In this document: in pieces, positions 1 to 13,200 of the stretch
Position numbering within the stretch: the stretch's first letter is position 1
How the letters are laid out: the number at the start of each line of letters is the position of its first letter
Assembly: GCA_964017155.1 (NCBI GenBank)
Contig: OZ024858.1
Location: 21,112,157 to 21,176,156 of the forward strand
Direction: 5' to 3'
DNA: 64,000 bases
Source: Oasisia sp. SBJ-2009
Lineage: Eukaryota; Annelida; Polychaeta; Sabellida; Siboglinidae
Program-made: the position numbers and the translations under genes
Notes under the pieces: model-generated
Seen by the model: only the letters and a program-made list of their open reading frames with translations
Told to the model about the DNA's origin: nothing
The model's database searches: none

Positions 1-12
1 TGTTTTTTACAG

Positions 13-201
13 TTGACAGTGCAGGCATCAGACATCGCCCTTCCCACGCCCCGCAAGGCCACGGTGCAGGTGATAGTGTCGGTGCCGCGAGACAATGCCC
101 CGACTGTGTTTGACAAGCAGCAGTACACAGCGACCATCTCGGAGACGACAGAACTCAACGTCAAGGTGAAGGAAGTGAAGGCCCATGATGCGAACCTGCA
201 G
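13..201 (+). CDS. Cadherin exon e1 (phase 0-0, 63 codons)
   Basis: Follows an acceptor at 11-12 and ends before gtgaga. It opens LTVQASD, has the linker form [11 protein letters not shown], an acidic ISE strand and ends AHDANLQ. First exon visible; upstream exons are outside the window. Confidence 0.92.
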
Positions 202-3200
202 GTGAGAGCTGGTTTATAACCCACCCACCTCAACGGAGTGGGTGTTAATTATTCAAATTCTGATATGTGGTATTCTGCCGTTTTTGATGCCTCCAGTTAA
301 AAACACAAACTGTTGTGATGAAGTAGGTAATTTTGTAAGTGCATGTATTTATTACTTTTTGATTGTGTGTCAAGGAAAATGAAGTAGGCATTTTGAAGAG
401 ACGATATCGGGAGAATGTATCTGTGTTTTTTTCAGGGCCGTATTGTGTACAGGATCGATGGAGTCTATCCTGCTCCGAGTTTCTTCTCCGTTCGCTCCAC
501 AGAAGGTGGTTCTGGAATCATATCTGTGTCCAGGAGCCTGCTGTCTGACAGTCTCCAATTGAGCACCTACAAGGTTAGTGCCAGCATCTCATGTTACACT
601 TGGAAAATATAATAATATAATAAATAATACAATAAATACAGTATTTGTCTATGGCATATCTCTAGCAATAAAACCATTCAGAGGCGCATTACACTTTACA
701 TGAATATACAGATTACCTAAAAAAATTAAATAGAGACGTTGTAAAATTAATAGAGCAGTAAAAAAAAGTTCAATATAAATAAATAATATTAATATTAATA
801 ATACTAAAATACTAATACTGATAAATAATAGTTAATTATATTACAATTTTAAAAATAAATAATAAAATAGTTGATAAATAATATATATTAAAAATGTTTG
901 GATATTATTATATATATATTATTTTGTACTAGACAGTGCTGTTTGTTGATTGTGGATGGTGACAAAGTCGTCAACAGATTGATAACGTGAGAAAGTTTAG
1001 TTGACGGTGAGTTCTAGTTCCATGTCTGCTCATGTCATCGTGTGTCCTGCTTCAGTTGACACTCATCGCCTATGACAACGTCTACCCCAACCAACAAGCT
1101 ACGTCAACAGTTGTTGTGACAGTGACGCGCAATGACAACGGGCCTGTGTTCACCCCTACTGCCACTTATGAGAAGACTGTGGTGGGGACATTCGGTGTGG
1201 GAGAAGTGATACTGCGGGTGACAGCTAATGACATGGACAAGGTGAGTGATGTGTGGCTCCTGTGTAATGTCACTGTCTTGGTTGACGTGATTGCTTCCTG
1301 GACCTTACCTGTCTTGCTTGTAGAGTACAGTGGCTCAGGGGTAGAGCTTCGGACTCTCGACTATGAGAACCCGGGTTCGAATCCTGTGCTGCAGTGTTAA
1401 AACTGTACATTGCTTCAGTTCAATCAGCTGTATAAATGAGTACCTGGCTATAGACAGTGGTGGATATGTGTACGAGCAGCCTTCACGCATTAATTGTAGC
1501 ATATGGCTGGATGCTTGCCAGAGAAGTTGAGAAGGTGTTTGATTGAACAGGTCTGCTAGGGAAGTAAAGTTTAAAAGAGATTTGAGCAGTCCTGAGGACT
1601 GGATACTGCGCTATATAAGAACTTACCTTTTTTATTGTGGCTGTATGACCCGTATCTTAAGTTTTTCTTAACTATTTGTTACCTCTATAGTAAGGTTGCT
1701 ATGAGCTCTTATGATGATAATATTTACAAACCGCTATTTCTACTAAAATGCTAAAAGTGCTTTACAGTATCTAATTACATGCAAAACATTAACTATGGCA
1801 ACAATGTAAATCAAATAATTGCTTAATAATTATAAGAACAGTGAAATCAGATATTTTTAATTGTAAGTTGATTAATAATTATTCTAAAAAGTTCTAAATT
1901 AATTCAAAAAAGTTCATTACATTGTTGTGGTATCTTGCTGTGAATTTCCCTACTCACTTCAAGTCCAACTTGAAAACACATATTTTTTAAGGCCGCATTT
2001 GTAAACTACTTGTAGGGTATTTTATAATGAATTTATTTTAAATGTAATTATAGTTTTGCAATTTTCTTTATTTTCTTTATTATTAAGTTATTCATATATT
2101 TTATTATTTATTTATTATTTTATTTTATCTATTTATTGCTGATAAGTTTAGCTTATGAACTAGGACTTTTAGAAGCTTTATTTAATTATCTATTTATTAT
2201 CATTTGACATTTGTCTTTACGTTGCTAGTTTAACTGATTATGAATATTTTAAATATGTATACGTTACAATGTATTTTATGCACCTCTGGGCAGAATTTTT
2301 CCAGATATACGGCGATTTACAAATAAAAATTATTATGACCTGGCTGACCTTGCGTGCCATGTGTAGGACGTGCCGCGCTACCAGCTGGTCAACTCGACAC
2401 ACAACGGCATGGACTATTTCCTGTTGGAGGAGACGTCAGGCATCCTGCGACTGAAGCGACCTCTCACCAGCGCTAGGCCCGAGTACAGGGTGAGTGGGCA
2501 CAGGAGGGGTAGAAGAGGGTGATAGAGAGAGAGGAAACAAAGTAGGCATGGTGGTGGGTCTCAACGCTCAAGCAACTGGTCGGTTGTAGTTGATAGTACA
2601 ATTGGCACAGTTCAAACGTTCATTGACCTCCCGTGGGCATCACGGTGAACTCGGGCGTCACGGTGAACTGGGGCGTCACGGTGAACTCGGGCGTCACGGT
2701 GAACTCGGGCGTCGCGGTGAACTCTGGCGTCGCGGTGAACTCGGGCGTCGCGGTGAACTCGGGCGTCGCGGTGAACTCGGGCGTCGCGGTGAACTCGGGC
2801 GTCGCGGTGAACTCGGGCGTCGCGGTGAACTCGGGCGTCGCGGTGAACTCGGGCGTCGCGGTGAACTCGGGCGTCGCGGTGAACTCGGGTGTCGTGGTGA
2901 ACTTGGGCGTCATGGTGAACTCGCACTATTCATTGATACGTTAATTGACTAATCAGTTGATTTGTTTAAGCATGCTATAAAAGCATGATGTCATGATGTT
3001 TAGTAATCCGGGCGTAGTGTATTGTTTCAACATTCCTAGGGTAATTACCCTCATTGTGCTGTTACAGCTGGTAGTGCTTGCTTCTGATGGTCGAGGGCGA
3101 AAGTCTTTCGCTGTCGTCACAGTGAAAGTTGCCCAGGATCAGAAGCCCCCTGTGTTCGAGGGAGCCCCCTACCACCCTAAACCTGTCTCGGAGAACATTG

Positions 3201-6200
3201 CCAATTACAGTGTTGTGTTTACACTGCGTGCCAGAGACGCAGACCTCAAGGTAGGTGTCACCACTGTCATGTCTACTCTCATGTCATACCTCAGTCATAA
3301 CTGCTGTCACTTTTCAGTGATGGCTCTGCGCCTGTGGAACGATCTACCTGCTACTAATAGACTCACTTGAACTGTTTAAGTCCAACTTGAAAACACATCT
3401 TTTTAAGGCCGCTTTTGAAAACACTTGTAGGGTATTTTATAATGAATTTATTTTAACTGTAATTATAGTTTTGCAATTTGTTTACTTTATTGTTAAGTTA
3501 TTAATATATTTATTTATTATTGTATTTTATCTATTTATTGCTGATAAGTTTAGCTTATGAACTAGGACTTTTAGAAGCTTTATTTAATTATCTATTTATT
3601 ATCATTTAACAGTTGTCTTTACTTGCTAGTTTAACTGATTATGAATATTTTAAATATATATGTGTTACAAGGTATTTTATGTGTCTCTGAGCAGAAATAT
3701 TTTTCCGGATATACGCCGCTTTACAAATAATTATTATTATTATTTAACGTGTTAATGTGTTGGTCTCATATCTCAGTCATGCCTGCATGTTGTATCATAC
3801 CTCAACCGAAGTCAAGTCAATACTCTGTTCTTTAAGAATGTCTAGTCTCTATATATATTGTGACCATTTAAATTATGGATACCATATATTATATCTGTAT
3901 AATTTATGTTACTTGCATTACTAATTTTCGTTATTAAATGCAAAACAGCTAAATCCAATAAGCAAAGATCGCTGTAAATTACAAGTGTATATGTGATTAG
4001 TTTCTTACCCATTGTATTTTAATTATTTGATATTTATTATTTTAATCAAATGTAATTGTTTTTAAAGTTTGCAGATTATTTAGAGAAAGTACCGTGGAGT
4101 GCTCTTGTTGTTTGCAGGGAGCCATTAGGTACGAGTTGCTGGGCATGTATCCTGCAGAACGATACTTCACAGTTCACAAGACGACTGGTGTGATCCGCAC
4201 TTATGGGGACTTGAAGCATGACCCACTTAAGTTGATGAGTTACACGGTAAGATCTTTGATAGAGTATCATTAGCTTAGACTCCGGAGTCACTGAGTAAGA
4301 CCTTTGACTCAGTGTCACTAGTCTAGACTTGTGAGTGGTATAATGCACTGAGTAAGACATTTGATCCAATGATATTAGCTCACACCAGTACGTTAGACAG
4401 GAAATATAACTAATAATCACCTCACAGTAATGATAAAGTTGAACGAAATACCCACATTCGGGCCTCACTGTTAAGATCTCGATTGGGAGTGGAAGTGACC
4501 TGACTGGCGCGGTGACCCTATTACTGGGACTTATTTCCCACATGTGGCTATATGAGCAGCTCACATGGGTTTCGGCTCACAGAGTTTTGACTGTATTTTA
4601 AATGACAGCTCTGTAATGTTGCATGAGTGTAGCACACGGAGGATGTAGCAGCTGTTACCGTGTGGCTGTGGTTTGTTTCAGGTGAAAGTAGCTGCGTACG
4701 ACAGCGCGAGTCCACAGCAGAAGGTGACCACGAGTGTGGTGTTTGGGATCCGCCGCAACGAGTCCCCGCCTAAGTTCTCTGCGGATTTCTATGACGAGGA
4801 TGTCACCGAGAACTTCCCTCTCGGTGCCCGCGTCCTGCTGGTTGGTGCCACCGACAGGGACCAGGTGGGTGTTGACGGTGGACGGACGGACGGACGGACG
4901 GACGGACGGACGGACGGACGGACGGACGGACGGACGGACGGACGGACGGACGGACGGACGGACGGACGGAATGGCAGGAAGACAGACACAGCCAAACGGA
5001 CAAACACAATATATATTTTGACCATGAAGGCTATAAAGAACACAATGTTATATACGTAGTGAATTCAGGGAGACTCCCATTATGTTGCTGTCACTGGAGC
5101 CACCTGATTAATGTAATATAATTATATGATCATCACATGTTTTGTTACACGTACACACATACGTACATGCACACTGATGTATGTAAATATGTAAATGTTT
5201 ACACACTGCATAAACATTAATTTATTTCGACAACTGCACAGTCAATGAGGAATGTGGCAACATGATCCCTTCCTATATATATATGTACCTAAAACAAACT
5301 TAATTGCAGACTAAATATCTAATAGTCAGATATTCTGCAGTTGTCGTACATCAGGCACGGTGGTGCTTTGCGTGACACAAATAAAACGTTACGTTTTGTG
5401 ACAGGATGACGTGCTGCGCTACGAGATTGTGTCCGACAAGGCAGGGAAGAAGGCACTGGCATTCTTCTGGATGAACGAGGCTGATGGTGAAATTGTTGTG
5501 AAGAGACTTCTCTCCGAGTCCACTGTCAGCAGCTTCAGTGTAAGTCTCTGCATTTGCAGTGTCTCACTCACAGTCATAACAGGAATTTCTCTAAGAGCTT
5601 TGGTGTTTACTGCCAATACAGGCAGAGCAATTTTTAGCAGGAAGTCTGCTGTGTTGAATGTAGAAAATGAGCCACATTTGGGCGTCAAACGGTATTGTGA
5701 TGAATGGCCCAGTTTGGTGATATTGCAGTAAAACTAGTCTTGAAACTGACTGTATTGCATTACGATTTGAGGGTTGTATCTTTGACATTGTTTGCTTAAT
5801 ATACACTACTATTTAAAGACGGCTACAAATGTTTGTTTGTTTGATATATCACTTAATGTGACACTGACAGTGGCTCTTGAGATGACACTGACAGTGATAA
5901 TGTCACACAGAAACTTGAGGTGACATTTACATTAATGAGATTACTCTCACAGTGAGATTTAAGTTCATAGTGGCTGTCACAGTTGAGGTGCCCTCATAGT
6001 TGCGGGACTAGTGACATGTGACTTTGTTCAGTTCACGGTGAGAGTGAGGGACTAGTGACATGTGACTTTGTTCAGTTCACGGTGAGAGTGAGGGACTAAT
6101 GACATGTGACTTTGTTCACTTCACGGTGAGAGTGCGGGACTAGTGACATGTGACTTTGTTCAGTTCACAGTGAGAGTGCGGGACTAGTGACATGTGACTT

Positions 6201-9200
6201 TGTTCAGTTCACAGTGAGAGTGAGGGACTAGTGACGTGTGACTTTGTTCAGTTCACAGTGAGAGTGAGGGACTAGTGACATGTGACTTTGTTCACTTCAC
6301 GGTGAGAGTGCGGGACTTAGTGACATGTGACTTTGTTCAGTTCACAGTGAGAGTGTGGGACTAGTGACATGTGACTTTGTTCACTTCACGGTGAGAGTGC
6401 GGGACTAGTGACATATGACTTTGTTCAGTTCACAGTGAGAGTGAGGGACTAGTGACATGTGACTTTGTTCAGTTCACGGTGAGAGTGCGGGACTAGTGAC
6501 ATGTGACTTTGTTCAGTTCACGGTGAGAGTGAGGGACTAGTGACATATGACTTTGTTCAGTTCACGGTGAGAGTGAGGGACTAATGACATGTGACTTTGT
6601 TCAGTTCACAGAGAGAGTGTGGGACTAGTGACATGTGACTTTGTTCAGTTCACGGTGAGAGTGCGGGACTAGTGACATGTGACTTTGTTCAGTTCACGGT
6701 GAGAGTGAGGGACTAGTGACATATGACTTTGTTCAGTTCACGGTGAGAGTGAGGGACTAATGACATGTGACTTTGTTCAGTTCACAGAGAGAGTGTGGGA
6801 CTAGTGACATGTGACTTTGTTCAGTTCACGGTGAGAGTGCGGGACTAGTGACATGTGACTTTGTTCAGTTCACGGTGAGAGTGAGGGACTAGTGACATGT
6901 GACTTTGTTCAGTTCACGGTGAGAGTGAGGGACTAATGACATGTGACTTTGTTCAGTTCACGGTGAGAGTGAGGGACTAATGACATGTGACTTTGTTCAG
7001 TTAACGGTGAGAATGCGGGACTAGTGACATGTGACTTTGTTCAGTTCACGGTGAGAGTGTGGGACTAGTGACATGTGACTTTGTTCAGTTCACGGTGAGA
7101 GTGAGGGACTAGTGACATGTGACTTTGTTCAGTTCACGGTGAGAGTGCGGGACTAGTGACATGTGACTTTGTTCAGTTCACAGTGAGAGTGAGGGACTAG
7201 TGACATGTGACTTTGTTCAGTTCACGGTGAGAATGCGGGACTAGTGACATGTGACTTTGTTCAGTTCACAGTGAGAGTGAGGGACTAGTGACATGTGACT
7301 TTGTTCAGTTCACGGTGAGAATGCGGGACTAATGACATGTGACTTTGTTCAGTTCACGGTGAGAGTGCGGGACTAATCACATGTGACTTTGTTCACTTCA
7401 TGGTGAGAGTGGGGGACTAGTGACATGTGACTTTGTTCAGTTCACGGTGAGAATGCGGGACTAGTGACATGTGACTTTGTTCACTTCACGGTGAGAGTGC
7501 GGGACTAGTGACATGTGACTTTGTTCAGTTCACAGTGAGAGTGAAAGACTAGTGACATGTGACTTTGTTCACTTCATGGTGAGAGTGCGGGACTAGTGAC
7601 ATATGACTTTGTTCAGTTCACAGTGAGAGTGAGGGACTAGTGACATGTGACTTTGTTCACTTCACGGTGAGAGTGCGGGACTAGTGACATGTGACTTTGT
7701 TCAGTTCACAGTGAGAGTGAAGGACTAGTGACATGTGACTTTGTTCACTTCACGGTGAGAGTGCGGGACTAGTGACATATGACTTTGTTCAGTTCACAGT
7801 GAGAGTGAGGGACTAGTGACATGTGACTTTGTTCAGTTCACGGTGAGAGTGCGGGACTAGTGACATGTGACTTTGTTCAGTTCACGGTGAGAGTGAGGGA
7901 CTAGTGACATATGACTTTGTTCAGTTCACGGTGAGAGTGAGGGACTAATGACATGTGACTTTGTTCAGTTCACAGAGAGAGTGTGGGACTAGTGACATGT
8001 GACTTTGTTCAGTTCACGGTGAGAGTGCGGGACTAGTGACATGTGACTTTGTTCAGTTCACGGTGAGAGTGAGGGACTAGTGACATATGACTTTGTTCAG
8101 TTCACGGTGAGAGTGAGGGACTAATGACATGTGACTTTGTTCAGTTCACAGAGAGAGTGTGGGACTAGTGACATGTGACTTTGTTCAGTTCACGGTGAGA
8201 GTGCGGGACTAGTGACATGTGACTTTGTTCAGTTCACGGTGAGAGTGAGGGACTAGTGACATATGACTTTGTTCAGTTCACGGTGAGAGTGAGGGACTAA
8301 TGACATGTGACTTTGTTCAGTTCACGGTGAGAGTGAGGGACTAATGACATGTGACTTTGTTCAGTTAACGGTGAGAATGCGGGACTAGTGACATGTGACT
8401 TTGTTCAGTTCACGGTGAGAGTGTGGGACTAGTGACAAGTGACTTTGTTCAGTTCACGGTGAGAGTGAGGGACTAGTGACATGTGACTTTGTTCAGTTCA
8501 CGGTGAGAGTGCGGGACTAGTGACATGTGACTTTGTTCAGTTCACGGTGAGAGTGAGGGACTAGTGACATGTGACTTTGTTCACTTCACGGTGAGAGTGC
8601 GGGACTAGTGACATGTGACTTTGTTCAGTTCACAGTGAGAGTGAGGGACTAGTGACATGTGACTTTGTTCAGTTCACGGTGAGAATGCGGGACTAATGAC
8701 ATGTGACTTTGTTCAGTTCACGGTGAGAGTGCGGGACTAATCACATGTGACTTTGTTCACTTCATGGTGAGAGTGGGGGACTAGTGACATGTGACTTTGT
8801 TCAGTTCACGGTGAGAATGCGGGACTAGTGACATGTGACTTTGTTCAGTTCACAGTGAGAGTGTGGGACTAGTGACATGTGAATTTGTTTAGTTCACAGT
8901 GAGAGTATGGGACTAGTGACATGTGACTTTGTTCACTTCACGGTGAGAGTGCGGGACTAGTGACATGTGACTTTGTTCAGTTCACGGTGAGAATGCGGGA
9001 CTAGTGACATGTGACTTTGTTCAGTTCACAGAGAGAGTGTGGGACTAATGACATGTGACTTTGTTCAGTTCACAGAGAGTGTGGGACTAGTGACATGTGA
9101 CTTTGTTCAGTTCACAGTGAGAGTGCGGGACTAATGACATGTGACTTTGTTCAGTTCACAGTGAGAGTGAGGGACTAGTGACATGTGACTTTGTTCACTT

Positions 9201-10145
9201 CACGGTGAGAGTGCGGGACTAGTGACATGTGACTTTGTTCACTTCACGGTGAGAGTGTGGGACTAATGACATGTGACTTTGTTCACTTCACGGTGAGAGT
9301 GAGGGACTAGTGACATGTGACTTTGTTCACTTCACGGTGAGAGTGTGGGACTAGTGACATGTGACTTTGTTCAGTTCACGGTGAGAGTGCTGGACTAATG
9401 ACATGTGACTTTGTTCAGTTCACGGTGAGAGTGCGGGACTAGTGACATGTGAATTTGTTCACTTCACAGTGAGAGTGAGGGACTAGTGACATGTGACTTT
9501 GTTCAGTTCACAGTGAGAGTGCGGGACTAGTGACATGTGAATTTGTTCACTTCACAGTGAGAGTGAGGGACTAGTGACATGTGACTTTGTTCAGTTCACA
9601 GTGATAGTGCGGGACTAGTGACATATGACTTTGTTCAGTTCACAGTGATAGTGCGGGACTAGTGACATATGACTTTGTTCAGTTCACGGTGAGAGTGCGG
9701 GACTAATGTCATGTGACTTTGTTCAGTTCACGGTGAGAGTGCGGGACTAATGTCATGTGACTTTGTTCAGTTCACGGTGAGAGTGCGGGACCAGTCGAAC
9801 CCGGAGAAGGAAACGACAGTGCCTGTACAGATCGTGGTGTCTCGTGATAAGGCCAAACCGGTCATTGACTTCTCCACCTACAATAAGACAATAAATGAGA
9901 ATGAAGAGGTCAACAAGACGGCAATTGTTCACATCATGGCACGCGACGATGACCGCAAGGTACGTCCCACGACTGTTGGTTACTGCTGTCCAATGTTTAC
10001 GCTTTCTTTATCCTGTATCTTTACTCACATCTCTAAATAACCAGTGTGAGCTGTCAGGTCTGGCATGACGATTTAATTACATATAATAATGTATTTATTT
10101 ATATATACACATATATACATATATACATATATATATATATCATTA

Positions 10146-10225
<80 letters not shown>

Positions 10226-13200
10226 TTAATTATATTTCATTTAAATAGTTTCTGTTTATATTTAGTTATGTGTATATATTACAAATCGTATTTAATAGTC
10301 ATAATCTGAAGTAACTTTCAGTTAATCTTCCAACTTGGTGACAACTTTCCTGTCATCAACATCACGGACTGATCCCGACTGGGTTGTCAGGGGTGTGCAG
10401 ACTCTGGTCACATGGTTTGTGGTTTCAGGGTGAACTCGTCTATGAAGTTGTGGGTGAGTTGGCTGCCCCTAGTTTCTTCTGGGTCAACCACAACGGCAAG
10501 GTGTATGTGCGGACTTCTCTCAAGAAAGACATTGCCACCTATTACACGGTGAGTACGCCCTTGACCTGGTCATTCACCCTATTGTTGTGAGAGAGTGCAC
10601 AATACATGGTGGGGGATCGTGGGTTAGGACACCAGTTTGTCAGTTGAGAGGATCAGGGGTCAGCCATTTTAAAACTTGAACGGTTTCTCTCACTCCCTGT
10701 TTGTGTATCTTGGAATAGATACACTGTAAGTTATTGGGTCCCTAGTTGTTTCTGTCTCATGTGAAGCAGGAGAAGCCTAAGACCCAACGCAGAGAAATGG
10801 ACCCACTGCTGTCATTGACTAACAGACCCAGTGGTGTCAGTCTACAAAAACCCGTACAGGCACTGCATTAACTGATGAATAACCATTTACGACACACACC
10901 ATTTGCGAGGGAATAAGCCTGCCTATAAATAATTCTCTGAGTGATCACCACACTCCTTGTGTGATGCACTAGATGATTTTCAGTAATCCAGTCTATTTAA
11001 ACCGTACATAAATGTTTTATTTATCAGTTACTCCTTCTATATAGTTTCACAGACTCGTCAGTTTGTCTTGGCGTGGCGTGGCGTGGCGTGGCGTGGCGTG
11101 GCGTGGCGTGGCGTGGCGTGGCGTGGCGTGGCGTGGCGTGGCGTGGCGTGGCGTGGCGTGGCGTGGCGTGGCGTGGCGTGGCATGGTCACTCACATAAAA
11201 ATCTTTCCTATCTGCAGCTCGTCGTGCATGTGTATGACAGCGCAAACCCCAGCGAGAAGGCAGAGACCAGGTTGTTCATTAGAGTGAAACGCAACGTGTA
11301 TGCACCGAAGTTCAAGAAGGAGAACTACGGGGAAACGCTGGCCGAGAACTTTCCTCTCGGTGAACCCGTGCTCACGGTGGAGGCAGAGGACCACGACGGT
11401 GATGAAGTGAGGTACAGCATAATGGCTGCTGACTCGGTAAAGAGGTTCTTCTTCATGAATCCACTCAACGGACAGTTGAGTGTCGCAAAGCCACTCACAG
11501 AGTCCTCGGCGAAACAATATGTGGTAAGTGACTGCTTCGTGTAAGAAGAAGTCCTTCTCCTTCTCCTTCTCCTTCTCCTTCTCCTTCTCCTTCTCCTTCT
11601 CCTTCTCCTTCTCCTTCTCCTTCTCCTTCTCCTTCTCCTTCTCCTTCTCCTTCTCCTTCTCCTTCTCCTTCTCCTTCTCCTTCTCCTTCTCCTTCTCCTT
11701 CTCCTTCTCCTTCTCCTTCTCCTTCTCCTTCTCCTCCTCCTCCTCCTCCTCCTCCTCCTCCTCCTCCTCCTCCTCCTCCTCCTCCTCCTCCTCCTCCTCC
11801 TCCTCCTCCTCCTCCTCCTCCTCCTCCTCCTCCTCCTCCTCCTCCTCCTCCTCCTCCTCCTCCTCCTCCTCCTCCTCCTCCTCCTCCTCCTCCTCCTCCT
11901 CCTCCTCCTCCTCCTCCTCCTCCTCCTCCTCCTCCTCCTCCTCCTCCTCCTCCTCCTCCTCCTCCTCCTCCTCCTCCTCCTCCTCCTCCTCCTCCTCCAC
12001 CTCCCCCTCCCCCTCCTCCTTCTCATTCTCCTTCTCCTCCTTCTTATCCTTCTCCTTCTTATCCTTCTCCTTCTTCTGTTAGTGTGGTGAACTGCAGCTG
12101 CCTGCAAAGGAAATGCAACAATGAATATAGAAATAAATTCTAGGACACGTATTGGAGAAATATATCTAGCAGGGATGTTAGTTATTGGCAGTATATTGGC
12201 TGGGTTGGTTGTTTAGAATGCAAGAACCACATGGAAATGCAGCATATCAAAGGGACTTAAGTTAACTGATGCCGCCTCCATAGTATTTCTTCTAATTATG
12301 TGTTTAGAATCCGAATGTTTGGTTTAGAATTTGGACATTTTGCAGGTGTGACTTTGAACTTGTGAACACTGATTCATGCTTATTATCGGTAATTTGGTAC
12401 ATCTTCAACATGTGTATTCTGGTATTACTGACGTTAAAACTGAGAGATGGCCTCTGTCTCACACGATGTGTTTGTGTGTTCAGTTGCATGTAGAAGCCAC
12501 AGATGGTCGGGTGCCAGAGAACACAGCCAGTGCCACAATCACATTGACAGTAACAAGAGACGAGTCAGTGCCATACTTTGAGAACACTCCATACGATGAT
12601 GCGAACGTATCTGAGAATGCTGAAGTTGGTGCAGAATTCTACACGAAGTTGCACGCGACAGACAACGACCTGCAGGTATATATATTATATATTGTATGTA
12701 TTTACTCTTGAACTGTGAAATAGTTCCAAAAGGCTCATGATAGCTGTAATAACAGAACTGAACAGGGTAGGCATGAGAAAGAGGATAATAAATTAACGGA
12801 AGGGATTATCTGTGCTAATGCCAGCAACGTGATTACGATAATGCATAAATGATAAATTCCTGGAATGCTGTGGCATAGTGGTAGCGCTTCAGACCCTAAA
12901 TTATCTTGCTGCTTCATCAAATCTTGGGAAAGATTCTGCCCTACAGGTCGTTTCCATTTGCTCAGCTGTATGAGTCAGTCAGTGTAGACACTGGTAGGTA
13001 GTTTGTACCAGTTGTATGAGTCAGTCACTGTAGACACTGGTAGGTAGTTTGTACCAGTTGTATGAGTCATTCACTGTAGACACTGGTAGGTAGTTTGTAC
13101 CAGTTGTATGAGTCAGTCACTGTAGGCACTGGTAGGTAGTTTGTACCAGTTGTATGAGTCAGTCACTGTAGACACTGGTAGGTAGTTTGTACCAGTTGTA

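Noticed and set aside
2590..2952. Four overlapping open frames over the 18-bp array
   Set aside because: A repeat period divisible by 3 keeps frames open on both strands; no coding support.
6001..9790. CRISPR-like repeat array
   Set aside because: Units are contiguous with no unique spacers, the genome is eukaryotic, and the last unit is a splice junction.
11191..12107. Long poly-Glu, poly-Arg and poly-Ser open frames
   Set aside because: They are readings of the CTTCTC/CTC repeat on both strands, attached to antisense of exon e11.
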